Positions 1 to 6,600 of a stretch of DNA of 10,478 bases are shown here, one piece after another. Source of the DNA: UBA5287 sp041672395 (GTDB taxonomy: Bacteria; Bacteroidota; Bacteroidia; Bacteroidales; Dysgonomonadaceae); the NCBI GenBank assembly GCA_041672395.1, contig JBAYZS010000068.1, positions 1 to 10,478 on the forward strand. Direction: 5' to 3'. The notes beneath the pieces are model-generated. The model made no database searches. It was not told the origin of the DNA and saw nothing but the letters and a program-made list of their open reading frames with translations. A program made the translations under genes and the position numbers. Each line of letters opens with the position of its first letter. Position 1 is the first letter of the stretch.

Positions 1-904
1 GAGTTATCATTTAGATTTCATGGATCAATTGGAATCGGAAGCGATTCATATTTTCCGTGAAGTAGCCGGACAGTTTGAAAAACCGGCATTGTTATTTAGC
101 GGTGGAAAAGATTCCATCGTGATGGTGTATTTAGCGCTTAAGGCTTTCAAGCCTTGCAAATTACCTTTTCCATTAGTGCATGTTGATACAGGGCATAATT
201 TTCCTGAAGCACTTGAATATCGAGATAATTTGGCCAAAAAAATTGGTGCTGAACTGGTTGTTCGAAAAGTGGAAGATACTATCAAGCAAAAAGGACTGAC
301 AGAGCCAAAAGGTAAAATTGCTTCTCGTAATGCACTGCAGACTTTTACGTTGCTGGACACCATCGAGGAATTCCAGTTTGATGCTTGCATTGGTGGAGGA
401 AGACGCGATGAGGAAAAGGCGCGCGCAAAAGAACGAATCTTTTCAGTGAGGGATTTATTTGGAGGATGGAATCCAAAATTGCAACGTCCCGAACTGTGGC
501 ACACTTATAACGGTAAAATACATAAAGGTGAAAATGTGCGTGTTTTCCCTCTGAGTAACTGGACAGAACTTGATGTTTGGAACTATATTAGAAGAGAGCA
601 AATTCCTTTACCATCTGTCTATTTTTCTCACGAAAGAGATGTCATTGAATATCAAGGACAACTTCTTGCCGTTTCTCCTTTTATTCAAATAGATGAGAAC
701 GACGTGGTAATGAAAAAGAATGTTCGATACAGAACTGTGGGAGACATGACTTGTACGGCTGCCGTTGAATCGGAAGCGTATGAACTAGATGATATTATCA
801 ATGAAATTGCTGCTACCAGAACCAGTGAAAGAGGTGAAACGCGTATAGATGATAAAATGTCGGACGCGGCAATGGAGGATAGGAAAAAAGACGGTTATTT
901 TTAG
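1..904 (+). CDS. cysD: Sulfate adenylyltransferase small subunit CysD (5' end cut by the window edge)
   Basis: CysD is the catalytic subunit of ATP sulfurylase, which makes adenosine 5'-phosphosulfate from ATP and sulfate in the cytoplasm, the first step of sulfate assimilation. It works with CysN, encoded next. Counting from the ATG at 20, the PP-loop SGGKDS is at residues 27-32, the VDTGHNF segment at about 55-61, the family block GGGRRDEEKARAKER begins at 125, RPELWHTYNG follows, and the protein ends in the typical DRKKDGYF. The frame stays open upstream of that ATG and reads SYHLDF, which matches the usual CysD N-terminus (SYHL..LDQLESEAI). Base 1 is G, as expected if the true ATG straddles the window edge, so the gene probably starts two bases outside. 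The length is then about 301 residues, normal for CysD. The body is complete and shows no lesion. The stop is 14 bases before cysN, so the two are surely cotranscribed. Confidence 0.96.
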   Translation, partial: SYHLDFMDQLESEAIHIFREVAGQFEKPALLFSGGKDSIVMVYLALKAFKPCKLPFPLVHVDTGHNFPEALEYRDNLAKKIGAELVVRKVEDTIKQKGLTEPKGKIASRNALQTFTLLDTIEEFQFDACIGGGRRDEEKARAKERIFSVRDLFGGWNPKLQRPELWHTYNGKIHKGENVRVFPLSNWTELDVWNYIRREQIPLPSVYFSHERDVIEYQGQLLAVSPFIQIDENDVVMKKNVRYRTVGDMTCTAAVESEAYELDDIINEIAATRTSERGETRIDDKMSDAAMEDRKKDGYF

Positions 905-918
905 AATTCAAAACAAAC

Positions 919-2163
919 ATGGATATACTTCGATTTTTAACGGCAGGTAGTGTGGATGATGGGAAAAGTACACTCATCGGTCGCCTCTTGTACGATAGTA
1001 AAAATATATTAATCGACCAACTCGAAGCGCTTGAACAAAGCAGTAAAAAGCTTAAAGATGGAGGGGTCGACCTGGCATTACTTACCGATGGATTAAGGGC
1101 TGAACGAGAACAAGGAATTACTATTGATGTAGCGTATAAATATTTTTCTACACCAAATAGAAAATTCATTATTGCAGATGCACCAGGTCATATTCAATAT
1201 ACTCGTAACATGGTAACGGGTGCCTCTAATGTGGATCTGGCGGTTATTCTGATTGATGCTCGAAATGGTATTATTGAACAGACTAAAAGGCATTCTATCA
1301 TTTGTTCATTATTGCAGATTCCTTTTATAGTTATTGCTGTAAACAAAATGGACCTGATAAATCATTCACAGGAACGTTATGATGAAATTGTGGATGAATT
1401 TAAAAAGTTGGCTGAGGTTGTAGAAATAACTTCTGAAGTAAGTTTTATTCCTATTAGTGCACTTAATGGCGATAATATTGTTGACAGGTCTGCAAATATG
1501 AATTGGTATGAGGGCCCTACAATGATGGAATTGCTTGAAACAGTGGAGGTTCAGGAGTCTGTTAATCTTGAAAACGCTCGAATGCCTATTCAATATGTCT
1601 TGCGTCCTCAAACGGAAGAGAATCCTGATTATAGGGGTTATGCCGGTAAAATAGAAAGTGGCAAGTTTAAAAAAGGGGATAAAATAACTATTTATCCTTC
1701 TGGTGTTAAAGCTACTATTGCTGCTGTTGAATGTAATAATCAGATTGTAGACGAGGTGTTTGCTCCGCAAAGTACTGTTATTCATTTGGAAGAAGATGTG
1801 GATGCAAGTAGGGGTGATATAATTGTGATCCAGGATGATATATTGAAGGTTGAACGTGATATTGAAGCTGTAATTGCTTGGATGGATGAGAAGCCGTTAA
1901 CGCTGGGTGGAAGATATTTGCTTCAACAAAATAGTCGGGTAACAGACGTAATAGTTACTGAATTTATTCAGAAAATTGATGTAAATACCCTTGGAAAACA
2001 TAGTGGGGTTTCGTCAATTGGGTTGAATGAATTGGTCTTAGTAAGATTAAAAACTGCTGTTCCTTTGGCTTATGATAGTTATAGCAAACTTCGTAATACG
2101 GGTGGGGCTATTCTTATAGATAAAACAAGTTATACAACTGTAGCAGCTATACTTTTTAAATAA
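919..2163 (+). CDS. cysN: Sulfate adenylyltransferase large subunit CysN (GTPase)
   Basis: CysN is the EF-Tu-like GTPase subunit of ATP sulfurylase; it couples GTP hydrolysis to the unfavourable formation of adenosine phosphosulfate by CysD. Visible G motifs are the P-loop GSVDDGKST (residues 10-18), the switch I region around EREQGITID (62-70), DAPGH (87-91) and NKMD (142-145). Beta-barrel domains II and III follow, with the conserved IQYVLRP and DYRGYAGKI stretches near 220-240. At 414 residues it is the compact form without a fused APS kinase (CysC); E. coli CysN is about 475. The short N-terminus, starting almost directly at the GTPase strand, is common in this phylum and supports the ATG at 919. 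It sits 14 bases after cysD and 11 bases before the transporter fusion gene. No Shine-Dalgarno is present, only an A-rich leader. Confidence 0.96.
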   Translation: MDILRFLTAGSVDDGKSTLIGRLLYDSKNILIDQLEALEQSSKKLKDGGVDLALLTDGLRAEREQGITIDVAYKYFSTPNRKFIIADAPGHIQYTRNMVTGASNVDLAVILIDARNGIIEQTKRHSIICSLLQIPFIVIAVNKMDLINHSQERYDEIVDEFKKLAEVVEITSEVSFIPISALNGDNIVDRSANMNWYEGPTMMELLETVEVQESVNLENARMPIQYVLRPQTEENPDYRGYAGKIESGKFKKGDKITIYPSGVKATIAAVECNNQIVDEVFAPQSTVIHLEEDVDASRGDIIVIQDDILKVERDIEAVIAWMDEKPLTLGGRYLLQQNSRVTDVIVTEFIQKIDVNTLGKHSGVSSIGLNELVLVRLKTAVPLAYDSYSKLRNTGGAILIDKTSYTTVAAILFK

Positions 2164-2174
2164 ATAAACATACT

Positions 2175-3509
2175 ATGGGCGAGGGTAAATTAAAACGGAA
2201 AATAATAGATAGGAAATCATTGTTTCCTGTCTATTTACGCCCTGACCACATCAACATCCTGATTGTTGGCGAGGATTATGATTGTGATCAGATAATCGGC
2301 ACTATTTACAAGTCATCACCGAAAGTGAAAATTAGGGTAGTAGGGGAATTTGGAAATAGAATGGGGACACATTTAAAAGAGTCTTATCCAAATACTCCAA
2401 TCGAAATCAGACCTTATGACTTATCTGATCTTGATGAGATGAATGTACTTGTTGTTGCAATTGAGGATGAAGGTGTTTGTGAAAAAATATCGCAGGAGGC
2501 CCATGCAAAGGGACTTTTAGTGAATATTATTAACCAACCGGATAAATCTGATTTTCACCTTCAAAATGTGCTTACAACAGAAACAAGAGAAAAAAATCCT
2601 GAAGCTTCAGAAACAGAAATCATTACAGGTAAAAAGTGGACTAAGATTGTAAAAAGATCTGCTTGGGCATTCATTTTTATGATTGTCGGATATTTTGTAA
2701 TTTCTCTTATTCCATTCAAGCATTTGGGTTTTGATCCGCAGGCCTTAATAGCTACACTGGATAAAATTTTCTATTTAATGATCTTGGTGGGTTTTCTTGC
2801 TCAATTGATTGATGGCGCTCTTGGAATGGGATATGGCGTAATCTCAACTGCGGCGTTGCTGAGTTTGGGAATTCCACTGCCTTCTATTAGTGGGGGTGTT
2901 CACACCGCTGAGATGTTTTCAAGTGCTGTCTCTGGTTATAATCATTATAAGTTTGGCAATATAAATAAAAAGCTTCTCAAAAATATTGCCATTCCTGGTG
3001 TGATTGGTGCTATTTTGGGGGCGGTTTTACTTTCTATTCTTGGCAGAGATTATGAAGGTGTCATTAAACCTATTATTGCTGTTTATACAATGATAATGGG
3101 TGTAAAAATTCTTACAACTGCTTTTAATGGCAGAATTAAGGGCTCAAGAAAGGTTAGGCGTGCCGGTGTTCTTGGATTTACAGGCGGATTACTTGACTCT
3201 TTTGGTGGTGGAGGTTGGGGCCCTTTGGTTACTACTACATTAATTTCAAAAGGCAAAACTCCACGCTATGTGATTGGCACAGTAAGCATTTCAGAATTTT
3301 TTGTTACATTGGCCAGTTCGCTTACTTTCTTTACTTTCTTAGGATTGAATCATTGGCAGGTTATTCTGGGATTGATTATTGGTGGTGTAATTGCTGCACC
3401 TATAGCTGCTCGTTTGGCAGGGAAATTACCCGTGAAGACAATGCTAATAGCTGTTGGTTGTTTAGTTATTATCTGGTCGCTAAATGTTTTTATTAAAAGC
3501 TTAACATAA
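2175..3509 (+). CDS. TauE/SafE (TSUP) sulfur-anion transporter with a degenerate Met8/CysG-like N-terminal domain
   Basis: This 444-residue protein joins two families. Residues 15-133 resemble the NAD-binding Rossmann domain of precorrin-2 dehydrogenase/sirohydrochlorin ferrochelatase (Met8, CysG N-terminus): SLFPVYLRP, ILIVG, RPYDLSDLD, LLVNIINQPDKSDFHL. The glycine loop expected after ILIVG is EDYDCDQ, and the family's catalytic Asp position (NVAD.P) is Asn120. The later Met8 segment with ISTxGxSP is missing; a polar linker (134-160) leads into the membrane domain. Residues 163-442 are TSUP-like with roughly eight or nine hydrophobic segments. The two half-repeat signatures are both present: DGALGMGYG from Asp213 and DSFGGGGWGP from Asp341. 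TSUP proteins move sulfite, sulfate, sulfonates or related anions across the inner membrane. Being 11 bases after cysN, it probably imports sulfate or relieves sulfite stress in assimilation; direction and substrate are inference. The N-terminal domain should be cytoplasmic. Confidence 0.87.
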   Translation: MGEGKLKRKIIDRKSLFPVYLRPDHINILIVGEDYDCDQIIGTIYKSSPKVKIRVVGEFGNRMGTHLKESYPNTPIEIRPYDLSDLDEMNVLVVAIEDEGVCEKISQEAHAKGLLVNIINQPDKSDFHLQNVLTTETREKNPEASETEIITGKKWTKIVKRSAWAFIFMIVGYFVISLIPFKHLGFDPQALIATLDKIFYLMILVGFLAQLIDGALGMGYGVISTAALLSLGIPLPSISGGVHTAEMFSSAVSGYNHYKFGNINKKLLKNIAIPGVIGAILGAVLLSILGRDYEGVIKPIIAVYTMIMGVKILTTAFNGRIKGSRKVRRAGVLGFTGGLLDSFGGGGWGPLVTTTLISKGKTPRYVIGTVSISEFFVTLASSLTFFTFLGLNHWQVILGLIIGGVIAAPIAARLAGKLPVKTMLIAVGCLVIIWSLNVFIKSLT

Positions 3510-3592
3510 ACTTTTATTACTTTTTATCTTGTTGATAATGTGAAGGATTTTTTTTTAGAGAATGCTTTTATGAAAAAAATCAGATTAAATGT

Positions 3593-3623
3593 TTTGTAAT
3601 TAAAAAAAAAGGCTCTATATTTG
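3593..3623 (+). promoter_or_regulatory. Bacteroidota-type promoter for tRNA-Glu and rpsT
   Basis: TTTG at 3593-3596 and TATATTTG at 3616-3623 are separated by 19 nt. This matches the housekeeping sigma pattern of the phylum (-33 TTTG or TTG, -7 TAnnTTTG) at every fixed position. The predicted transcript start is near 3630, about 45 nt before the tRNA. The stretch 3510-3592 between the transporter gene and this promoter is A/T-rich, and I see no convincing terminator or gene in it. Confidence 0.85.
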
Positions 3624-3636
3624 CACCCGCAATTTG

Positions 3637-3670
3637 AGCGAACGAGGTTTAGAAACTTGAATCGCTTTTT
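3637..3670 (+). promoter_or_regulatory. Leader hairpin followed by a T-run, upstream of tRNA-Glu
   Basis: In the short leader between the promoter and the tRNA, AGCGA (3637-3641) pairs with TCGCT (3662-3666). An inner stem AGGTT (3645-3649)/AACTT (3654-3658), which includes one G-U pair, closes a TAGA loop. Five T (3666-3670) directly follow the outer stem. The shape resembles a weak intrinsic terminator or a leader processing hairpin. The stems are short and interrupted, so the functional reading is tentative. Confidence 0.4.
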
Positions 3671-3674
3671 AATT

Positions 3675-3746
3675 GGCCGATTCGTCTATCGGTTAGGACG
3701 CAAGATTTTCATTCTTGAAAGAGGGGTTCGATTCCCCTATCGGCTA
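3675..3746 (+). tRNA. tRNA-Glu (anticodon UUC)
   Basis: The cloverleaf folds fully. The acceptor is GGCCGAT (3675-3681) with ATCGGCT (3739-3745), ending in a G1-U72 wobble. The D stem is GTCT (3684-3687)/GGAC (3696-3699) with loop ATCGGTTA. The anticodon stem is CAAGA (3701-3705)/TCTTG (3713-3717) around loop TTTTCAT, giving anticodon TTC at 3708-3710. The T stem is AGGGG (3722-3726)/CCCCT (3734-3738) with loop TTCGATT. The discriminator is A3746 and CCA is not encoded. It lies 23 bases before rpsT and probably shares its transcript, from which it would be cut by RNase P and 3' processing. Confidence 0.97.
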
Positions 3747-3769
3747 CTAAAAGAAAAAATATAATTAAA

Positions 3770-4027
3770 ATGGCAAATCATCAATCATCAAAAAAAAGAA
3801 TCAGACAGATAAAAGTTCGTCGTTTGACTAATAGATATGCGTCACGTACTGCACGCAACTCTGTCCGTAAACTTCGCTCAACTACTGTAAAAGAAGATGC
3901 TCTGAAGATATATCCGGAAGTTTGCTCAATGTTAGATAAATTGGCAAAAAACAATGTTATTCATGCTAATAAAGCGAACAACTTGAAATCTAAAATGGCT
4001 GCTCACGTTAATAGCTTGAAAGCTTAA
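3770..4027 (+). CDS. rpsT: 30S ribosomal protein S20
   Basis: S20 binds 16S rRNA at the base of the small subunit and assists early assembly. The 85-residue, strongly basic helical protein begins MANHQSSKKRIRQ, the standard S20 start, and carries the RNARNS-like block RTARNSVRKLRS (about 27-38) and the C-terminal KANNLKSKMAAHVN. Its length is normal for the family. The ATG at 3770 sits behind an A-rich leader without Shine-Dalgarno, as is usual for highly expressed genes in this phylum. It is the second gene of the unit started by the promoter before tRNA-Glu and is followed at once by a strong hairpin terminator. Confidence 0.98.
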   Translation: MANHQSSKKRIRQIKVRRLTNRYASRTARNSVRKLRSTTVKEDALKIYPEVCSMLDKLAKNNVIHANKANNLKSKMAAHVNSLKA

Positions 4028-4046
4028 AAACAAACGTAAATAATAT

Positions 4047-4090
4047 AATCAGAGCCGGACAAGTGTAAAATATGTCTGGCTCTGATTCTT
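4047..4090 (+). terminator. Hairpin terminator after rpsT
   Basis: A 15-bp stem pairs 4047-4061 with 4073-4087, containing one G-U pair, with core AGAGCCGGACA opposite TGTCTGGCTCT and an 11-nt A-rich loop. The following tract TTCTTTAT is only moderately T-rich, so some read-through into the next gene is plausible. Confidence 0.82.
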
Positions 4091-4124
4091 TATACAGTAA
4101 TTTAATAGACTATAATTTTAAGTG

Positions 4125-4430
4125 ATGGTTAAACATTTGGTATTATTTAAATTGGCTGATCAGGCTGAAGGAAAGAGTAAAAGAGAAATTGCTCTTAATA
4201 TTAAAAATGATTTAGAGGCTCTGAAAGATAAAATTGATGTTGTCCGAAATATTAAGGTTTATTTGAATGATACTAAATCGGCTTCTGGTAATTATGATAT
4301 AATTCTGGATAGTGAGTTTGAATCAATCGAAGATGTAAAAATATATGCCAACCATCCTGATCATTTGGTTATTGCAGCTTATATTGCTAAAGTAAGAACA
4401 GAAAGAGCTGCAATAGATTACGAATATTAA
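4125..4430 (+). CDS. Small Dabb-domain (stress-responsive alpha/beta-barrel) protein
   Basis: This 101-residue protein fits the Dabb family of dimeric ferredoxin-like alpha/beta barrels. The signs are the opening MVKHLVLFKL with the conserved His4, a central helix (about 17-36), YDIILDSEFES (57-67) and the family's ANHPDH motif (75-80), followed by a final helix. Bacterial Dabb proteins are mostly uncharacterised; some relatives are enzymes such as plant olivetolic acid cyclase, so a precise function cannot be assigned. The ATG at 4125 is preferred over the in-frame GTG just before it, because MVKH is the usual start of the family. The gene lies alone between two terminators and has no recognisable promoter of its own, so it may depend on read-through from rpsT. 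Confidence 0.87.
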   Translation: MVKHLVLFKLADQAEGKSKREIALNIKNDLEALKDKIDVVRNIKVYLNDTKSASGNYDIILDSEFESIEDVKIYANHPDHLVIAAYIAKVRTERAAIDYEY

Positions 4431-4456
4431 CGTTAAAATACATGTTTTAAAATGTG

Positions 4457-4486
4457 AAAGCGGTTTTTAATAATCCGCTTTTTTTT
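4457..4486 (+). terminator. Rho-independent terminator after the Dabb gene
   Basis: AAAGCGG (4457-4463) pairs perfectly with CCGCTTT (4475-4481) around an 11-nt A/T loop. A run of eight T (4479-4486) follows the GC core. This is a classic intrinsic terminator that separates the Dabb gene from gyrB. Confidence 0.87.
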
Positions 4487-4521
4487 GACCATTTTTATCG
4501 TTTCTAAATCATTAAAAAGCC

Positions 4522-4552
4522 TTGCTTTTCTCGCAAAAAATTCGTAAATTTG
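4522..4552 (+). promoter_or_regulatory. Bacteroidota-type promoter for gyrB
   Basis: TTG at 4522-4524 and TAAATTTG at 4545-4552 are separated by 20 nt, a match to the -33/-7 pattern of the phylum. The predicted start near 4559 gives a leader of about 73 nt before gyrB. The -33 TTG overlaps the centre of a small perfect dyad, AAAAGC/GCTTTT (4515-4520/4524-4529). Confidence 0.8.
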
Positions 4553-4584
4553 TTCACGTTTTTAAAGTGCCTGCGAACGTGGAA
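4553..4584 (+). promoter_or_regulatory. Inverted repeat at the gyrB transcript start (possible operator)
   Basis: CACGTT (4555-4560) and AACGTG (4576-4581) are perfect inverted half-sites spaced 21 bp from start to start, about two helical turns, just downstream of the -7 element. The outer TT and AA flanks extend the pairing if one G is bulged. It could be a protein-binding operator; as an RNA hairpin it would begin upstream of the predicted start. Short A/T-rich repeats arise by chance, so confidence is low. Confidence 0.3.
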
Positions 4585-4631
4585 TAATACACTATTGAAA
4601 GGGCATTTAACTAAGATCATATAGGATAATA

Positions 4632-6590
4632 ATGACACAAGAACAATTGAATGCAGCAAGCGGTGAATATTCAGCGCAAAACATACAAGTTTTAGAAGGA
4701 CTCGAAGCTGTAAGAAGAAGACCTGCCATGTATATTGGTGATGTTAATGAGAGAGGATTGCATCACTTGGTTAATGAAGTAGTTGATAACTCTATTGATG
4801 AGGCGTTAGCAGGATATTGCGACGAAATAAATGTGGTTATCAACGAGGATAATTCTATAACCGTAAAAGATAATGGGCGTGGTATTCCAGTGGATTTTCA
4901 CGAAAAAGAAAAAAAATCGGCTCTTGAAGTAGTGCTCACTGTTTTACATGCCGGTGGAAAATTCGACAAAGGTACATACAAAGTTTCAGGTGGTTTGCAC
5001 GGTGTTGGTGTATCATGCGTGAACGCTCTGTCAATATATCTGAAAGCGGAGATTCATCGTAACGGAAAAATGTATACTCAAGAATATTCTAAAGGTAAAC
5101 CATATTCAGATGTGAAAATTGTTGGAGAATCTGAAGATTCAGGTACAATTATTACCTTTAAACCAGACGATTCAATTTTTGTAGTGTTGGAATATCGTTA
5201 TGATATTTTGGCCACTCGATTAAGAGAGCTTGCTTTTTTAAATGCCGGAATTACGCTAACCCTAACAGATAAACGTCAGGTAAACGATAAAGGTGTATAC
5301 AAAAGTGAACGCTTTCATTCGGAAACGGGGTTGGAGGAATATGTAAGGTATATTGATAAAACAAAAGAACCTTTGATAGTTGATCCAATTCATATTATTA
5401 CTGAAAAGAATGATATCCCTATTGAGATTGCCATGACATATAATTCTACTTATAACGAGAATGTTTTCTCTTATGTAAATAATATTCATACAATTGAAGG
5501 CGGTACACACTTAACGGGCTTTCGAAGAGGACTTTCACGTATTCTAAAGAAATATGCAGAGGATTCAAAAATGCTGGAAAAGGTGAAAGTAGAAATTTCA
5601 GGGGATGATTTCCGTGAAGGTCTAACTGCTGTACTTTCTGTTAAAGTTGCTGAACCTCAGTTTGAAGGACAAACGAAAACAAAGCTGGGTAATAGCGAGG
5701 TTATGGGTGCTGTAGATCAGGCAATAGGCGAGGCTTTAAAGATTTATCTGGAAGAACATCCTAAGGAAGCAAAGATTATTGTTGAAAAAGTAGTTCTTGC
5801 TGCCACAGCAAGGAATGCTGCTCGCAAAGCGCGAGAAATGATACAACGTAAATCCCCATTGTCTGGTGCTGGACTTCCAGGTAAATTGGCTGATTGTTCA
5901 GATAAAGATCCTTCTAAATGTGAGATATTCTTGGTCGAGGGAGATTCTGCTGGTGGTACAGCAAAACAAGGACGTGATCGTATGTATCAGGCAATTCTTC
6001 CATTACGTGGTAAGATTTTGAATGTGGAAAAAGCAATGCCTCACAGAGTGCTCGAAAATGATGAAATCCGCAATATGTATACTGCTCTTGGTGTTTCTAT
6101 TGGAACAGTGGAAGATTCAAAAGAATTGAATATGGAGAAATTAAGATATCACAAGGTTATTCTTATGACTGATGCCGATGTCGACGGTAGTCATATTGAC
6201 ACATTGATTCTTACTTTCTTTTTCAGATATATGCGTCCCTTAATTGAAAAAGGGTATATTTATATAGCTACACCTCCTCTCTATTTGTGTAAAAAAGGAA
6301 AAGTTGAAGAGTATTGCTACAATAATCGTCAACGCGAGGCCTTTATTGATAAGTATGGTGAAGGAAATGAAAATGCTATTCATACTCAACGTTATAAAGG
6401 TTTGGGTGAAATGAATGCTGAACAACTTTGGGATACTACAATGAATCCTGAAAATCGTACCTTGAGGCAGATTTCAATTGAGAATACTGCTGATGCGGAT
6501 ATGATTTTCTCTATGTTGATGGGTGAAGAAGTGGCTCCTCGTCGTGAGTTTATCGAAGAAAATGCTACTTATGCTAATATTGACGCTTAA
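4632..6590 (+). CDS. gyrB: DNA gyrase subunit B
   Basis: GyrB is the ATPase and TOPRIM subunit of the type II topoisomerase that introduces negative supercoils with GyrA. The GHKL ATPase site shows EVVDNSIDEA (residues 49-58, with Glu49 and Asn53), DNGRGIP (80-86) and GGLHGVGVSCVNALS. The TOPRIM domain shows VEGDSAGGTAKQGR with Glu436 and the metal-binding DADVDGSH (514-521). The C-terminal tail carries QRYKGLGEMNAEQLW and ends in REFIEENATYANIDA. At 652 residues it is the normal short form, lacking the roughly 165-residue insertion of E. coli GyrB. The paralogue ParE is a possible confusion, but the N-terminal SAQNIQVLEGLEAVRRRPAM, the YCDEI region and the tail are those of Bacteroidales GyrB. 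A promoter and a leader of about 73 nt precede it. It probably heads the downstream cluster, with 10 bases to the next gene. Confidence 0.97.
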   Translation: MTQEQLNAASGEYSAQNIQVLEGLEAVRRRPAMYIGDVNERGLHHLVNEVVDNSIDEALAGYCDEINVVINEDNSITVKDNGRGIPVDFHEKEKKSALEVVLTVLHAGGKFDKGTYKVSGGLHGVGVSCVNALSIYLKAEIHRNGKMYTQEYSKGKPYSDVKIVGESEDSGTIITFKPDDSIFVVLEYRYDILATRLRELAFLNAGITLTLTDKRQVNDKGVYKSERFHSETGLEEYVRYIDKTKEPLIVDPIHIITEKNDIPIEIAMTYNSTYNENVFSYVNNIHTIEGGTHLTGFRRGLSRILKKYAEDSKMLEKVKVEISGDDFREGLTAVLSVKVAEPQFEGQTKTKLGNSEVMGAVDQAIGEALKIYLEEHPKEAKIIVEKVVLAATARNAARKAREMIQRKSPLSGAGLPGKLADCSDKDPSKCEIFLVEGDSAGGTAKQGRDRMYQAILPLRGKILNVEKAMPHRVLENDEIRNMYTALGVSIGTVEDSKELNMEKLRYHKVILMTDADVDGSHIDTLILTFFFRYMRPLIEKGYIYIATPPLYLCKKGKVEEYCYNNRQREAFIDKYGEGNENAIHTQRYKGLGEMNAEQLWDTTMNPENRTLRQISIENTADADMIFSMLMGEEVAPRREFIEENATYANIDA

Positions 6591-6600
6591 TAATTAATTC

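Noticed and set aside
20..22. ATG at 20 as the true start of cysD
   Set aside because: The frame continues upstream with SYHLDF, which matches the conserved CysD N-terminus, and base 1 fits the G of an ATG cut by the window edge.
46..504. A 152-codon open frame on the - strand opposite cysD
   Set aside because: It lies fully inside cysD, has low-complexity Ser-rich content and no recognisable domain; it is a shadow of a well-conserved gene.
813..1169. A 118-codon open frame on the - strand across the cysD/cysN junction
   Set aside because: It overlaps two conserved genes and has no family features and no promoter.
3215..3496. A 93-codon + strand frame inside the transporter gene, rich in Tyr, Cys and Trp
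   Set aside because: It is out of frame with an evident TSUP domain and shows no family features; a shadow frame.
3529..3560. Possible terminator after the transporter gene (TATC/GATA stem, then a run of nine T)
   Set aside because: The stem is only 4 bp of A/T-rich sequence and the T-run is separated from it; not enough to call.
4113..4120. TAATTTTA as a -7 element for the Dabb gene
   Set aside because: It deviates from TAnnTTTG at the last base, has no TTG 19-21 bp upstream, and lies only 4 bases before the ATG.
4122..4124. In-frame GTG as start of the Dabb gene
   Set aside because: The adjacent ATG at 4125 gives the usual MVKH start, so the extra residue is not needed.
4632..6590. ParE (topoisomerase IV) instead of GyrB
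   Set aside because: The N-terminal region, the tail REFIEENATYANIDA and the rpsT neighbourhood fit GyrB of Bacteroidales better.
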